Assembly (NCBI GenBank): GCA_020217115.1
Contig: JAIWOA010000013.1
Span: 1 to 10,000, forward strand
Reading direction: 5' to 3'
From: Calditerrivibrio sp.
GTDB lineage: Bacteria > Chrysiogenota > Deferribacteres > Deferribacterales > Calditerrivibrionaceae
Length of the DNA stretch: 10,000 bases
Shown here: piece by piece, positions 1 through 7,401 of the stretch
How positions within the stretch are numbered: the stretch's first letter is position 1
Layout of the letters: each line of letters starts with the position of its first letter
The notes under the pieces: model-generated
Database searches by the model: none
Told to the model about the DNA's origin: nothing
The model's input: the letters and a program-made list of their open reading frames with translations, nothing else
Program-made: the position numbers and the translations under genes

Positions 1-30
1 AGGGATGATTATAGATTTATAAGGAGATAT

Positions 31-1155
31 ATGCAAATAGAAGAGATTTTATCAGAATTTGATGAAGTAAAAGAAAAAATAGATAGTTTTAAGAAATTGG
101 TAAATATAGAAGAACTCAATAAAAAAATTAAGGAGATAGAAAAAAAATCTGAACACCCCGATTTTTGGAGTGATCCTGAGTCGAAGCATCTCTTGAAGGA
201 ACAATCAAATTTAAGAAAGCAGGTAGATGAATGGGAGTTACTAATTGAAAAATACAATGACATGGAGGTCTTAATAGAACTCCATAACGAAGGTGAAAAT
301 GTTTTATCAGAAATTCAATCAGGACTTAATGACCTGATACATTATATTGAAGAATATGAACTAAAACTTATACTAAATGGTGAAAATGATATAAACAACG
401 CTATTCTCACAATACATTCTGGAGCAGGTGGTACTGAGGCAAATGACTGGGCATCTATGCTCTATAGAATGTATATAAGGTGGGCTGAAAACCATAAATA
501 CAAATATGAGATCCTTGACTATCAAGAAGGTGACGAAGTTGGTATAAAATCTGCCACTATAAATATAATAGGGGACTATGCTTTTGGCTATTTAAAAGGG
601 GAAGTTGGTGTTCATCGTTTGGTTAGACTTTCACCATTTGATGCTAATAACAAAAGACATACATCATTCGCATCTGTATTTGTATTACCTGAAATAGATG
701 ATGATATCGATATTGTTGTAAATGAATCAGAATTAAGAATTGATACCTTCAGATCTGGTGGAGCAGGGGGGCAGCATGTAAATACTACAGATTCCGCTGT
801 AAGAATTACCCATATACCCACAGGGATAGTTGTTTCTTGCCAGAATGAAAGGAGTCAGCACAAAAATAAAGCCCATGCTATGAAAATTTTAAAGTCAAAA
901 CTATACGAACTTGAAATGGAGAAGAAAAATAAGGAGAAAAATATCCTCGAAAGTTCAAAAACAGAGATAAATTTTGGTAGTCAGATAAGATCATATGTAC
1001 TTCATCCCTACAAAATGGTCAAAGACTTAAGAACAAGGTATGAGACAGGCAATACAGATTTTGTCCTGGATGGTGGTTTAGATGAATTTATAAAAAGCTA
1101 CCTTTTTTATAAAGCTGGACTTATAACCGTAAATCCCATTGGTGTAGAAGAATGA
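31..1155 (+). CDS. prfB: Peptide chain release factor 2 (RF2)
   Basis: Class I release factor that reads UAA and UGA stop codons on the ribosome and triggers peptidyl-tRNA hydrolysis. Seen in the 374-aa product: a helical N-terminal domain, the RF2-type SPF codon-recognition tripeptide at residues 201-203, and the catalytic GGQ loop at 246-248 (GGAGGQHVN). The SPF motif separates it from RF1 (PxT). The start at 31 has an AAGGAG Shine-Dalgarno at 21-26, and the product aligns end to end with full-length RF2 from memory of the E. coli protein. Oddity: the N-terminal coding region is continuous, with no UGA and no internal Shine-Dalgarno/CTTTGA slippery site near codon 25, so the usual autoregulatory +1 frameshift is absent. 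The gene ends in UGA, a codon its own product reads, within an ATGA overlap with alr. Confidence 0.97.
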   Translation: MQIEEILSEFDEVKEKIDSFKKLVNIEELNKKIKEIEKKSEHPDFWSDPESKHLLKEQSNLRKQVDEWELLIEKYNDMEVLIELHNEGENVLSEIQSGLNDLIHYIEEYELKLILNGENDINNAILTIHSGAGGTEANDWASMLYRMYIRWAENHKYKYEILDYQEGDEVGIKSATINIIGDYAFGYLKGEVGVHRLVRLSPFDANNKRHTSFASVFVLPEIDDDIDIVVNESELRIDTFRSGGAGGQHVNTTDSAVRITHIPTGIVVSCQNERSQHKNKAHAMKILKSKLYELEMEKKNKEKNILESSKTEINFGSQIRSYVLHPYKMVKDLRTRYETGNTDFVLDGGLDEFIKSYLFYKAGLITVNPIGVEE

Positions 1156-2246
1156 AAAATATAAGGGGAACCTATGCTTTAATTGATCTTGAGAGATATC
1201 TCAATAATGTAAAGATCTCCCAAAGATTATCAAACTCTTTTATAACACCTGTCATCAAGGCAGATGGATATGGTCATGGAGCAATTGAACTTGCTAAATA
1301 TATATTAAATAACACCAATATAGATACTTTTTGCGTTGCAACAGTAGAAGAGGGGATCAAGCTTAGAGATGGGATCGGTAACAAAGCTAATATAATAATA
1401 CTTGGATATACCCATGAGTCATATTTTAATGAAGTGCTTGATAAAGATTTATTATTAAATATATATGATGATGTTATTGCTAATAAGTTTAATAATTATC
1501 TAAAAAAGATTAATATAAAAAGAAAAATTTCAATCAAGATAGATACTGGTATGAATAGGATTGGATATCCTTTAGATTTTTCCATCCAGGAATTTTTATC
1601 AAATTACACTAACCTTGAACCCTCAGTAATAATGAGCCATCTCTCAAGTCCTGACAGCGATAAAGAGTATACTCAATTTCAAATAGACAATTTTTTAAAG
1701 GTTGTTGTTAGAACCAGATCTATAATACCAGATATAAAAACCTCTCTTTTCAACTCTCCAGCGCTAACACATCTTGAAAATAGATTTGATTATTCAAGAC
1801 CTGGTATCATAACCTATGGGTATGTCAAATCTGATAATTTTCTGGAACTAAAACCTGTTATGTCGATATTCTCAAAAATCATACATACAAAAATCCTTGA
1901 TAAAAATGAATCTGTAGGTTATAATAGAACGCACAAAACAAATAGAAAGACGAAAGTTGGTGTATTACCTATAGGTTATGCTGATGGTTATAACAGGCTT
2001 TTATCAAACAGGGGTAGTGTATTTATAGGTGGTTTTAAATGTAATGTGATTGGAAGGATATGTATGGATATGACCATGATAGATATCACAGATTTGCCAG
2101 AGAGTTTTTTAGACAGAGAAGTTGAGATCCTTGGTGATCATATTCGTGCAGATGAATTGGCTTCCCTTTGTTCAACTATACCCTACGAAATATTGACAAG
2201 AATATCAAGTAGAATTCCACGTGTATACAAGGGTAAAGATGGATAA
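1152..2246 (+). CDS. alr: Alanine racemase
   Basis: PLP-dependent cytoplasmic enzyme interconverting L- and D-alanine to supply D-Ala for peptidoglycan. The 364-aa product has a normal length for the family. The PLP-binding lysine is K36 in the conserved VIKADGYGHGA block. The second catalytic base is probably Y257 in the VGYNRTH block, and the C-terminal beta domain carries GRICMDMTMID at 301-311. The start ATG overlaps the prfB stop (ATGA at 1152-1155), and the upstream Shine-Dalgarno is weak, so translational coupling to prfB is likely. The 3' end overlaps mlaE by 8 nt. This fold type III family also includes other amino-acid racemases, but the motifs and size fit Alr best. Confidence 0.95.
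   Translation: MKNIRGTYALIDLERYLNNVKISQRLSNSFITPVIKADGYGHGAIELAKYILNNTNIDTFCVATVEEGIKLRDGIGNKANIIILGYTHESYFNEVLDKDLLLNIYDDVIANKFNNYLKKINIKRKISIKIDTGMNRIGYPLDFSIQEFLSNYTNLEPSVIMSHLSSPDSDKEYTQFQIDNFLKVVVRTRSIIPDIKTSLFNSPALTHLENRFDYSRPGIITYGYVKSDNFLELKPVMSIFSKIIHTKILDKNESVGYNRTHKTNRKTKVGVLPIGYADGYNRLLSNRGSVFIGGFKCNVIGRICMDMTMIDITDLPESFLDREVEILGDHIRADELASLCSTIPYEILTRISSRIPRVYKGKDG
2229..2233 (+). promoter_or_regulatory. Ribosome binding site deciding the mlaE start
   Basis: AAGGG lies inside the 3' end of alr, 5 nt before ATG at 2239. A longer reading from GTG at 2221 has no such signal and adds six residues not expected in the family, so 2239 is preferred. Confidence 0.6.
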
Positions 2247-3009
2247 AATTCTCACTATCATAGGCGCCCCTTTTTTAAATATGGCTTCAGGTTCAGGAAA
2301 ATTTTTTCTTCTTTTTATTGAATCTATTGTATGGCTTTTTAGACCCCCTTTTCGATGGAAACAGCTTTTCAAGCAGATTGAATTTATAGGAGCAAATTCA
2401 ATTTCTGTAATAATATTAACAGGTACTTTTACAGGAATGGTGTTTGCTTTTCAAAGTTATATCGGTTTTCACAAATTTGGTGCTGACTATATGGTAGGTA
2501 CTGTTGTAGGTCTTGGCATGGCAAGGGAGCTTGGACCTGTTTTAAGTGCTATAATGGTTGCAGCAAGAGCGGGATCGGCAATTACTGCTGAAATAGGAAC
2601 AATGAAGGTTACAGAGCAGATAGATGCTCTTCACTCCCTCGCCGTTGATCCGGTCCAATATCTTGTTACTCCTCGTATATTAGCTGGTCTTATAGTTATG
2701 CCACTATTGAATAGTATAGCTGTATTTTGTGGTGTTGTAGGGGGTTATTTTGTTGGTGTAAAAATCTTAGATATAAATAAAACGTTATATCTGCAATATA
2801 TGTATCAGTATGTGGATCTGAGTGATCTCTATAATGGAATGATAAAATCTATAGTTTTTGGTCTTCTATTAACCCTTGTTGGTTGCTACAAAGGGATGAA
2901 TACAGAGGGTGGTGCTGAAGGTGTAGGCAAGGCCACTACTGAATCGGTTGTTTTAGCCTGTGTATTGATACTTGTATTTGACTATATTTTGACAGCTTTT
3001 ATGTTTTAG
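2239..3009 (+). CDS. mlaE: MlaE-family ABC transporter permease (phospholipid transport)
   Basis: Inner-membrane permease of an MCE-type ABC transporter that moves phospholipids or other lipids between inner and outer membranes. The 256-aa product is hydrophobic throughout, with an amphipathic N-terminal segment and several membrane spans (about 52-72, 85-108, 143-175, 203-216, 236-253). It contains the MlaE signature block MARELGPVL (94-102) followed by AARAGSAITAEIGTMKVTEQIDAL ending near residue 131, which is diagnostic of the family. It overlaps the alr end by 8 nt and is followed directly by the ATPase gene. The start at 2239 is chosen from the Shine-Dalgarno at 2229-2233. The lipid substrate and transport direction cannot be read from sequence. 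Confidence 0.94.
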   Translation: MDKILTIIGAPFLNMASGSGKFFLLFIESIVWLFRPPFRWKQLFKQIEFIGANSISVIILTGTFTGMVFAFQSYIGFHKFGADYMVGTVVGLGMARELGPVLSAIMVAARAGSAITAEIGTMKVTEQIDALHSLAVDPVQYLVTPRILAGLIVMPLLNSIAVFCGVVGGYFVGVKILDINKTLYLQYMYQYVDLSDLYNGMIKSIVFGLLLTLVGCYKGMNTEGGAEGVGKATTESVVLACVLILVFDYILTAFMF

Positions 3010-3011
3010 GA
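3008..3011 (+). promoter_or_regulatory. Ribosome binding site deciding the mlaF start
   Basis: AGGA overlaps the mlaE stop codon. It is 5 nt from the ATG at 3017 but touches the ATG at 3011, so 3017 is the more plausible start; the two differ by only two residues (Met-Ile). Confidence 0.45.
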
Positions 3012-3016
3012 TGATT

Positions 3017-3784
3017 ATGATTGAAGATAAAAATATTATAATAGAACTAAAAGACGTGTACAAAAGTTTTGGAAAACATGATGTCCATAAGGGGATAAAT
3101 GTAAAAGTACCTCAAGGTGGAATCACTGTTATTTTAGGTCCTTCAGGTACAGGTAAATCTGTCTTATTAAAGGAGATGATGGGTTTACTTTTACCAGATA
3201 AGGGGGAAGTATTTATTGAAGGTGTGGATATTACAAAAGCTTCAAAGGTAGATCTGGTTAATATAAGGAAAAAATTTGGTATGCTTTTTCAGAATGCAGC
3301 CCTGTTTGATTCCATGACAGTTTATGAAAATGTAGCTTTTCCTCTGAGAGAACACACCAAATTTAAAGAAAGTAAGATAAAAGAGCTTGTTATAGAAAAA
3401 TTAAGATTAGTTGGATTAAATAATGTTGAATATAAATTACCTTCAGAACTTTCTGGAGGTATGAGAAAAAGGGTAGGTCTGGCAAGAGCCATAGTTCTTG
3501 AGCCAAAAATAATATTATACGACGAGCCAACCACAGGGCTTGATCCAATAATGAGGGATGTTGTTGATGATCTCATATATTCAACACAAAAAAAACTTAA
3601 TATTACGTCGGTAGTAATCTCACATGATATTGACAGTGCATTTAAAATTGCCGATTATATGGCTATGATTTATGATGGAAAGACTGTGTTAAATGAAACT
3701 AAGGACAATTTTAAGAATTCTGATAATCCATATGTTCAACAATTCATAAATGGGTCTAAAGATGGTCCAATTAAAATGTTTTAA
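3017..3784 (+). CDS. mlaF: MlaF-family ABC transporter ATP-binding protein
   Basis: Cytoplasmic ATPase that drives the MlaE permease. All ABC motifs are intact (numbered from 3017): Walker A GPSGTGKS at 41-48, Q-loop Q92, signature LSGGM at 145-149, Walker B ILYDE at about 166-170 and H-loop H203. The 255-aa length is normal, and the sequence is MlaF/Mkl-like (FGMLFQNAALFDSMTVYENVAFPL). It sits between mlaE and mlaD with gaps of 7 and 9 nt. ATG at 3011 is an alternative start. There is no mlaB (STAS protein) in the operon, which is common outside Proteobacteria, so the ATPase may work without it or with one encoded elsewhere. Confidence 0.95.
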   Translation: MIEDKNIIIELKDVYKSFGKHDVHKGINVKVPQGGITVILGPSGTGKSVLLKEMMGLLLPDKGEVFIEGVDITKASKVDLVNIRKKFGMLFQNAALFDSMTVYENVAFPLREHTKFKESKIKELVIEKLRLVGLNNVEYKLPSELSGGMRKRVGLARAIVLEPKIILYDEPTTGLDPIMRDVVDDLIYSTQKKLNITSVVISHDIDSAFKIADYMAMIYDGKTVLNETKDNFKNSDNPYVQQFINGSKDGPIKMF

Positions 3785-3793
3785 GGGGGCAAA

Positions 3794-5389
3794 ATGCGAT
3801 TAGGACTTGAGGCAAAAGTAGGTTTTTTTGTCATTATTTCACTTGTTATCCTTGGATATATGACGACAAAGGTTGGTGATTTTAGTTTTGGTAAAGAAAA
3901 AGGTTATATGATAAAAGCTCTTCTGAATAATGCATCAGGGCTCAATGTAGATGCTCCTGTGAAATATAAAGGTGTAGATGTAGGTAAGGTGAAAAAGATA
4001 TATCTTGAAAATGGGAAGGTTGCAGTAGAAATAGTTGTAGATGAAAAGTATAAAATCCCAAAAAATGTAAGTATTTCTGTCAGATCTGCTGGATTTCTTG
4101 GGGAGAAATTTGCAGAACTTGAGGATCTTGGTCAACCAACAGATGAGTATCTTGCAGAGAATACGGTTATTAAGGATACGAAAAATACCACTGATTTTGA
4201 TCAGCTTGGTAACAAGTTGGGGGATATAGCCGATGATATAAAAGCAATAACCAGTTCGTTAAAAGAGGTTTTGGCAACTGATGAAGGTAAAGAAAATATG
4301 AAGGTCACCCTCGATAATATAAGGCAAACTACAGATGCATTAAAGGATGTTATGGCTTATAATGAGGCAAGGATAAACAATATAGTAAAAAATATAGAAA
4401 CAATAACTTTAGTTGTAAAAAATATGACTACCAATAATCAGGAAAATATAAATCAGCTACTTGCAAATTTAAAGGATGTTTCTCAAACGTTAAAGGAACA
4501 AACACCACAAATAGCAGGTAAAGTAAATAATATAACTGGAAATATTGACAGCCTTGTTACGGGTTCAAAGGATAATCTTGAGGATACAATAAAGAATGTA
4601 AAAACAGTTACTGCAAAGCTTGAAAAGACTGTGGATAATATAAACAGTATAACAGATAAAATAAACAAAGGTGATGGAACCATAGGAAAGCTTGTCAATG
4701 ATAACCAAACAGTTGAAAATATAAATGAAACCCTTAAAGGGGTAAGAAATCTTTTCACAAAAATGGATGAATTTAAATTCTATCTTAATTTTGAAGGGGA
4801 AAAGATGCTTGATACAGGTGATTCAAAGGGGTATTTTAAGTTAAAAATTCAGCCAAAACCTGACAAATATTATCTTTTAGGTCTTGCATCAAATCCAGAT
4901 GGGAAAACAAGCACAACCCATACAACATGGAGTGGAACTTCACCTTATAGTGGAACAACCGGTAGCAATGCAACCTATACTGAAACAAAAAGAAAAGAGA
5001 ACAGTCTTACTTTTATTGCCCAATATGCAAAAAGGTTCATGAATATTGTTGATCTGAGAATAGGGTTAATGGAATCTGAGTTTGGTGTTGGTGCTGATTA
5101 CTATCCCTTTGCACATTATAATACTTCAAAATATTCTGAAAAGTATAAAGATAAAGTTGTATTTTCTGTTGATGCCTTTGATTTTGGGAGTAAAAATTCT
5201 ACAAGGGATCCGCATATAAAGGTTAAAGGGCAGTACAATATAACAAATAACATATATTTTTCAGCAGGTTATGATGATTTGCTAAACAAAAATACCAGAT
5301 CAACTTTTGTCGGGGCAGGTCTAATCTTCCTGGATGATGATTTAAAATATCTACTTGGAAAGATTCCAAGTCTGCCAAGTGGTAATTAG
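3794..5389 (+). CDS. mlaD: MlaD-family MCE protein with long helical region and C-terminal beta-rich (barrel-like) domain
   Basis: Lipid-binding MCE component that docks on MlaE in the inner membrane and projects into the periplasm. The 531-aa product is far longer than E. coli MlaD (about 180 aa). Domains in order: one N-terminal membrane helix (about 8-24); one MCE domain (about 38-113, with GLNVDAPVKYKGVDVGKV and SAGFLGEKFAEL); an Asn/Thr/Lys-rich helical region (about 135-325) with recurring hydrophobic spacing, ending in GDGTIGKLVND, a motif common in MCE proteins; and a C-terminal domain (about 326-531) of roughly ten alternating-hydrophobicity strands such as FKFYLNFEGEKML, YYLLGLASNP, VVFSVDAFDFG and NIYFSAGYDDL. 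A Thr/Ser/Gly-rich loop lies at about 370-398. The last domain resembles an outer-membrane barrel; this is inferred from the strand pattern. A Shine-Dalgarno AAGGGGG lies at 3783-3789. A comparable fusion is known from Veillonella MlaD. Confidence 0.9.
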   Translation: MRLGLEAKVGFFVIISLVILGYMTTKVGDFSFGKEKGYMIKALLNNASGLNVDAPVKYKGVDVGKVKKIYLENGKVAVEIVVDEKYKIPKNVSISVRSAGFLGEKFAELEDLGQPTDEYLAENTVIKDTKNTTDFDQLGNKLGDIADDIKAITSSLKEVLATDEGKENMKVTLDNIRQTTDALKDVMAYNEARINNIVKNIETITLVVKNMTTNNQENINQLLANLKDVSQTLKEQTPQIAGKVNNITGNIDSLVTGSKDNLEDTIKNVKTVTAKLEKTVDNINSITDKINKGDGTIGKLVNDNQTVENINETLKGVRNLFTKMDEFKFYLNFEGEKMLDTGDSKGYFKLKIQPKPDKYYLLGLASNPDGKTSTTHTTWSGTSPYSGTTGSNATYTETKRKENSLTFIAQYAKRFMNIVDLRIGLMESEFGVGADYYPFAHYNTSKYSEKYKDKVVFSVDAFDFGSKNSTRDPHIKVKGQYNITNNIYFSAGYDDLLNKNTRSTFVGAGLIFLDDDLKYLLGKIPSLPSGN

Positions 5390-5393
5390 TTAT

Positions 5394-6182
5394 ATGAATT
5401 TTAACATTGCAATCTCTCCATGTCCAAATGACATTTTTATCTTTGGACCACTGATGAGGAAGATAATTGAGACAGATCATAATTTTGATTTTGGGTTAGA
5501 GGATGTGGAGCAACTCAACAAATTTGCAATTAAAGGGGATCTTGACATAGTAAAGGTATCCTATGGTGTATTGCCATATATTTATGAAAATTATTATATT
5601 TTAAACTGCGGTGGTGCATTGGGCCATGGGAATGGACCTATTGTAGTATCTAAAAATAAGATATCAAAAGATGATCTTAAAGGTAAGAGGGTAGCTATCC
5701 CTGGTGAGCATACAACAGCTTTTATGCTTTTTAAACATTTTTTTGGAACAGATTTTGAATTCTTAGAATTCAGGTTTGATAAGATTTTTGATGCAATAAA
5801 GGATGACATCGTTGATGTTGGAATAGTTATTCATGAAGGTAGATTTATTTATGATAAATTAGGATTTTTTAAGGTAACAGATCTGGGGGAAGAGTGGGAA
5901 AAAAGATACTTTATACCGATACCATTGGGAGCAATTGTTGTAAATAAAAGGGTTTTTAAATATATACCTGATATAAAATCGAGTATTTTAAGCTCTATAG
6001 ATTACTCATTTAGAAATTTTAACGAATCTAAAGATTTTTGTAAAAAATACTCACAGGAATTGGACGATGATATTTTGGAAAATCATATAAACTTTTTTGT
6101 AAATGAATACTCCTTTGACATGTCTAAATTTACTAAACAGATATCAACACTTTTAAAAATTCCAGAAAAACAATTTATTTGA
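5394..6182 (+). CDS. mqnD: 1,4-dihydroxy-6-naphthoate synthase (futalosine menaquinone pathway)
   Basis: MqnD converts cyclic dehypoxanthine futalosine to 1,4-dihydroxy-6-naphthoate in the futalosine route to menaquinone. The 262-aa product has the family landmarks: N-terminal ISPCPNDIFIF (7-17), LEDVEQLNKFAIKGDLDIVKVSYGVL (ending near 60), GGALGHGNGP (73-82), AIPGEHTTAFMLF (101-113) and IHEGRF (146-151), with H147 the probable catalytic His. These motifs separate MqnD from the related MqnA. The start ATG at 5394 is 4 nt after the mlaD stop. A TTG-initiated extension from 5355 overlapping mlaD is possible but does not match the family N-terminus. The Shine-Dalgarno is poor, so coupling to mlaD translation is likely. 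The presence of mqnD implies a menaquinone-based respiratory chain. Confidence 0.93.
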   Translation: MNFNIAISPCPNDIFIFGPLMRKIIETDHNFDFGLEDVEQLNKFAIKGDLDIVKVSYGVLPYIYENYYILNCGGALGHGNGPIVVSKNKISKDDLKGKRVAIPGEHTTAFMLFKHFFGTDFEFLEFRFDKIFDAIKDDIVDVGIVIHEGRFIYDKLGFFKVTDLGEEWEKRYFIPIPLGAIVVNKRVFKYIPDIKSSILSSIDYSFRNFNESKDFCKKYSQELDDDILENHINFFVNEYSFDMSKFTKQISTLLKIPEKQFI

Positions 6183-6191
6183 TATATAGTT

Positions 6192-6806
6192 ATGTATCTG
6201 TATCTCATATTGTATACCATTTTTTACTGTGTAGTTCACAGTCTATTAGCCGACAATAAGATATTGAAAAGTTTTTATCATTTGTGGTGGTATAGATTTT
6301 TTTATGTTTTAACATCTATTATTTTATTGATACCATTAGGATATTTTTATTTAAAAACTGAGGGTATAAAATACTTTTCCTACAACATTTATAGTAAAAC
6401 TATTCTATGGTTGTTATGGTTTTTTGGCCTATATATTGGCTATCTTGCTTCAAAGGAATATGATAACAGATCTTTTTTGGGATTGAGGCAGATAAAAAGG
6501 TATCTTGTAGATGGGGTAAAAGAGGATAGGGAACATTTTTCATTGAAAACAGAGGGATTGTTGGGAGTTGTTAGACATCCTTACTATTTTGCATCACTTA
6601 TTCTTTTATGGTCAAGGCCATTGTATATAAAGGATATGATCCTGAACAGTATATTTACTATATATTTTTTATTAGGAGCAAAAAATGAAGAAAGGAAACT
6701 AATCCTCGAATATGGAAACGAATATATAGAATACAAAAAAAATGTACCGATGTTGATACCAAAGCTGGGGAAATTATTAAAACATATAAAAAAATCTTTT
6801 AAATAG
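6192..6806 (+). CDS. Integral-membrane methyltransferase-like protein (ICMT/PEMT/NnrU-like)
   Basis: The 204-aa product has about four to five hydrophobic helices (roughly 3-19, 36-55, 69-88, 133-162). The C-terminal SAM-binding signature of the isoprenylcysteine carboxyl methyltransferase / phospholipid methyltransferase superfamily is present: VRHPYY at 127-132, NEER at 165-168, then YGNEYIEYKKNVPMLIP at 174-190. The N-terminus (FYCVVHSLLA) also resembles NnrU-type proteins. Bacterial members methylate varied membrane or small-molecule substrates, and the substrate here is unknown. The gene is the last of the long operon, 9 nt after mqnD, and is followed by a terminator hairpin. A lipid or quinone substrate is tempting from context but unproven. 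No clear Shine-Dalgarno is seen before the ATG. Confidence 0.75.
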   Translation: MYLYLILYTIFYCVVHSLLADNKILKSFYHLWWYRFFYVLTSIILLIPLGYFYLKTEGIKYFSYNIYSKTILWLLWFFGLYIGYLASKEYDNRSFLGLRQIKRYLVDGVKEDREHFSLKTEGLLGVVRHPYYFASLILLWSRPLYIKDMILNSIFTIYFLLGAKNEERKLILEYGNEYIEYKKNVPMLIPKLGKLLKHIKKSFK

Positions 6807-6808
6807 AA

Positions 6809-6837
6809 ATTGGGGAGATAGATTTAACCTCCCCAAT
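6809..6837. terminator. Bidirectional intrinsic terminator between convergent genes
   Basis: A perfect 9-bp stem, ATTGGGGAG (6809-6817) with CTCCCCAAT (6829-6837), encloses an 11-nt loop between the stop of the methyltransferase-like gene and the stop of the convergent diiron-protein gene. On the minus strand it is followed by a T-rich tract (the A-rich end of the upstream gene), giving a good rho-independent terminator. On the plus strand the following sequence (CAAAACTAA) is poor in T, so termination there is less certain. Confidence 0.75.
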
Positions 6838-6850
6838 CAAAACTAATATA

Positions 6851-7363
6851 CTATAGATCCTCTACACTAAATTCTTGAGTGTCAAACCAGAAACCATCGC
6901 TACTAACAAAGTCAAGTTCTGCCTTTATAATTTCAAAGTGTTTTTTCTCAACTTCAGCAAGCTTTAGAAAGAAATCTTTTACTTTTTCATCGGAACTATT
7001 TTTTGCCTCTTCCAGATAGAAATTCATAGCCTTTTCCTCATGGGCAAGAGCTACTTTCAACGCATCTTCGTCTCCTAAAGATGACTTTTCAATAATTTTT
7101 TGATTTAAATCCTTTGTCGTTGGCATAAATTTAGACAACCTACCTTTAGGGATATTTACCTGTTCTATAGGTTGACCAGCCATAGTTTTTTCAATAAATT
7201 TCTCAATTAATTCCATATGATCAACTTCATCCATTGCAAGCTGTACAAACATATTTTTACCAGTTCCAACCTTAGTTTGTTTTGCATACTTAAGATATGC
7301 TCTTAATCCCTCTTTTTCAGCTTCATAGGCAGTCTTAAGAGCTTTCATTAAAGATGTTGGCAT
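6851..7363 (-). CDS. Rubrerythrin/ferritin-like diiron protein
   Basis: The 170-aa all-helical product matches the ferritin-like diiron fold seen in rubrerythrins, without the C-terminal rubredoxin iron domain (no CxxC pairs). Two E-(x2)-H elements supply metal ligands: DEVDH near residues 45-49 and EVEKKH near 137-142. Further acidic ligands come from AYEAEKEG in helix 1 and AHEEKA in helix 3. The protein ends with an aromatic GFWFDTQEFS tail recurrent in this subfamily. Such proteins usually act in peroxide reduction or oxygen/iron handling in anaerobes; this role is inferred. The gene is convergent with the upstream operon and divergent from the aminotransferase gene. Of two adjacent ATGs, the second (complement of 7361-7363) is preferred because it sits 5 nt from a strong Shine-Dalgarno; the first is only 2 nt away. 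Confidence 0.88.
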   Translation of the reverse strand: MPTSLMKALKTAYEAEKEGLRAYLKYAKQTKVGTGKNMFVQLAMDEVDHMELIEKFIEKTMAGQPIEQVNIPKGRLSKFMPTTKDLNQKIIEKSSLGDEDALKVALAHEEKAMNFYLEEAKNSSDEKVKDFFLKLAEVEKKHFEIIKAELDFVSSDGFWFDTQEFSVEDL

Positions 7364-7368
7364 CATTT

Positions 7369-7375
7369 CCTCCTT
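7369..7375 (-). promoter_or_regulatory. Strong ribosome binding site of the diiron-protein gene
   Basis: AAGGAGG on the minus strand is the strongest Shine-Dalgarno in the window, suggesting high expression. Its spacing (2 nt to the first ATG, 5 nt to the second) favours the second start. Confidence 0.7.
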
Positions 7376-7401
7376 AATATTATTTATAATATCGTTTTAT
7401 G

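Noticed and set aside
1..22. Possible 3' end of an upstream gene, ending at TAA 20-22 (last residues GMIIDL).
   Set aside because: Only six or seven codons are visible and no family can be recognised, so a coding call is not supportable.
2221..2238. GTG start giving MlaE six extra residues.
   Set aside because: ATG 2239 has a well-spaced AAGGG site and matches the usual family start; the GTG has no ribosome binding site.
5355..5393. TTG-initiated extension of mqnD overlapping mlaD.
   Set aside because: The family N-terminus begins just before the ISPCPND motif, which fits ATG 5394; the extension is only mlaD sequence read in another frame.
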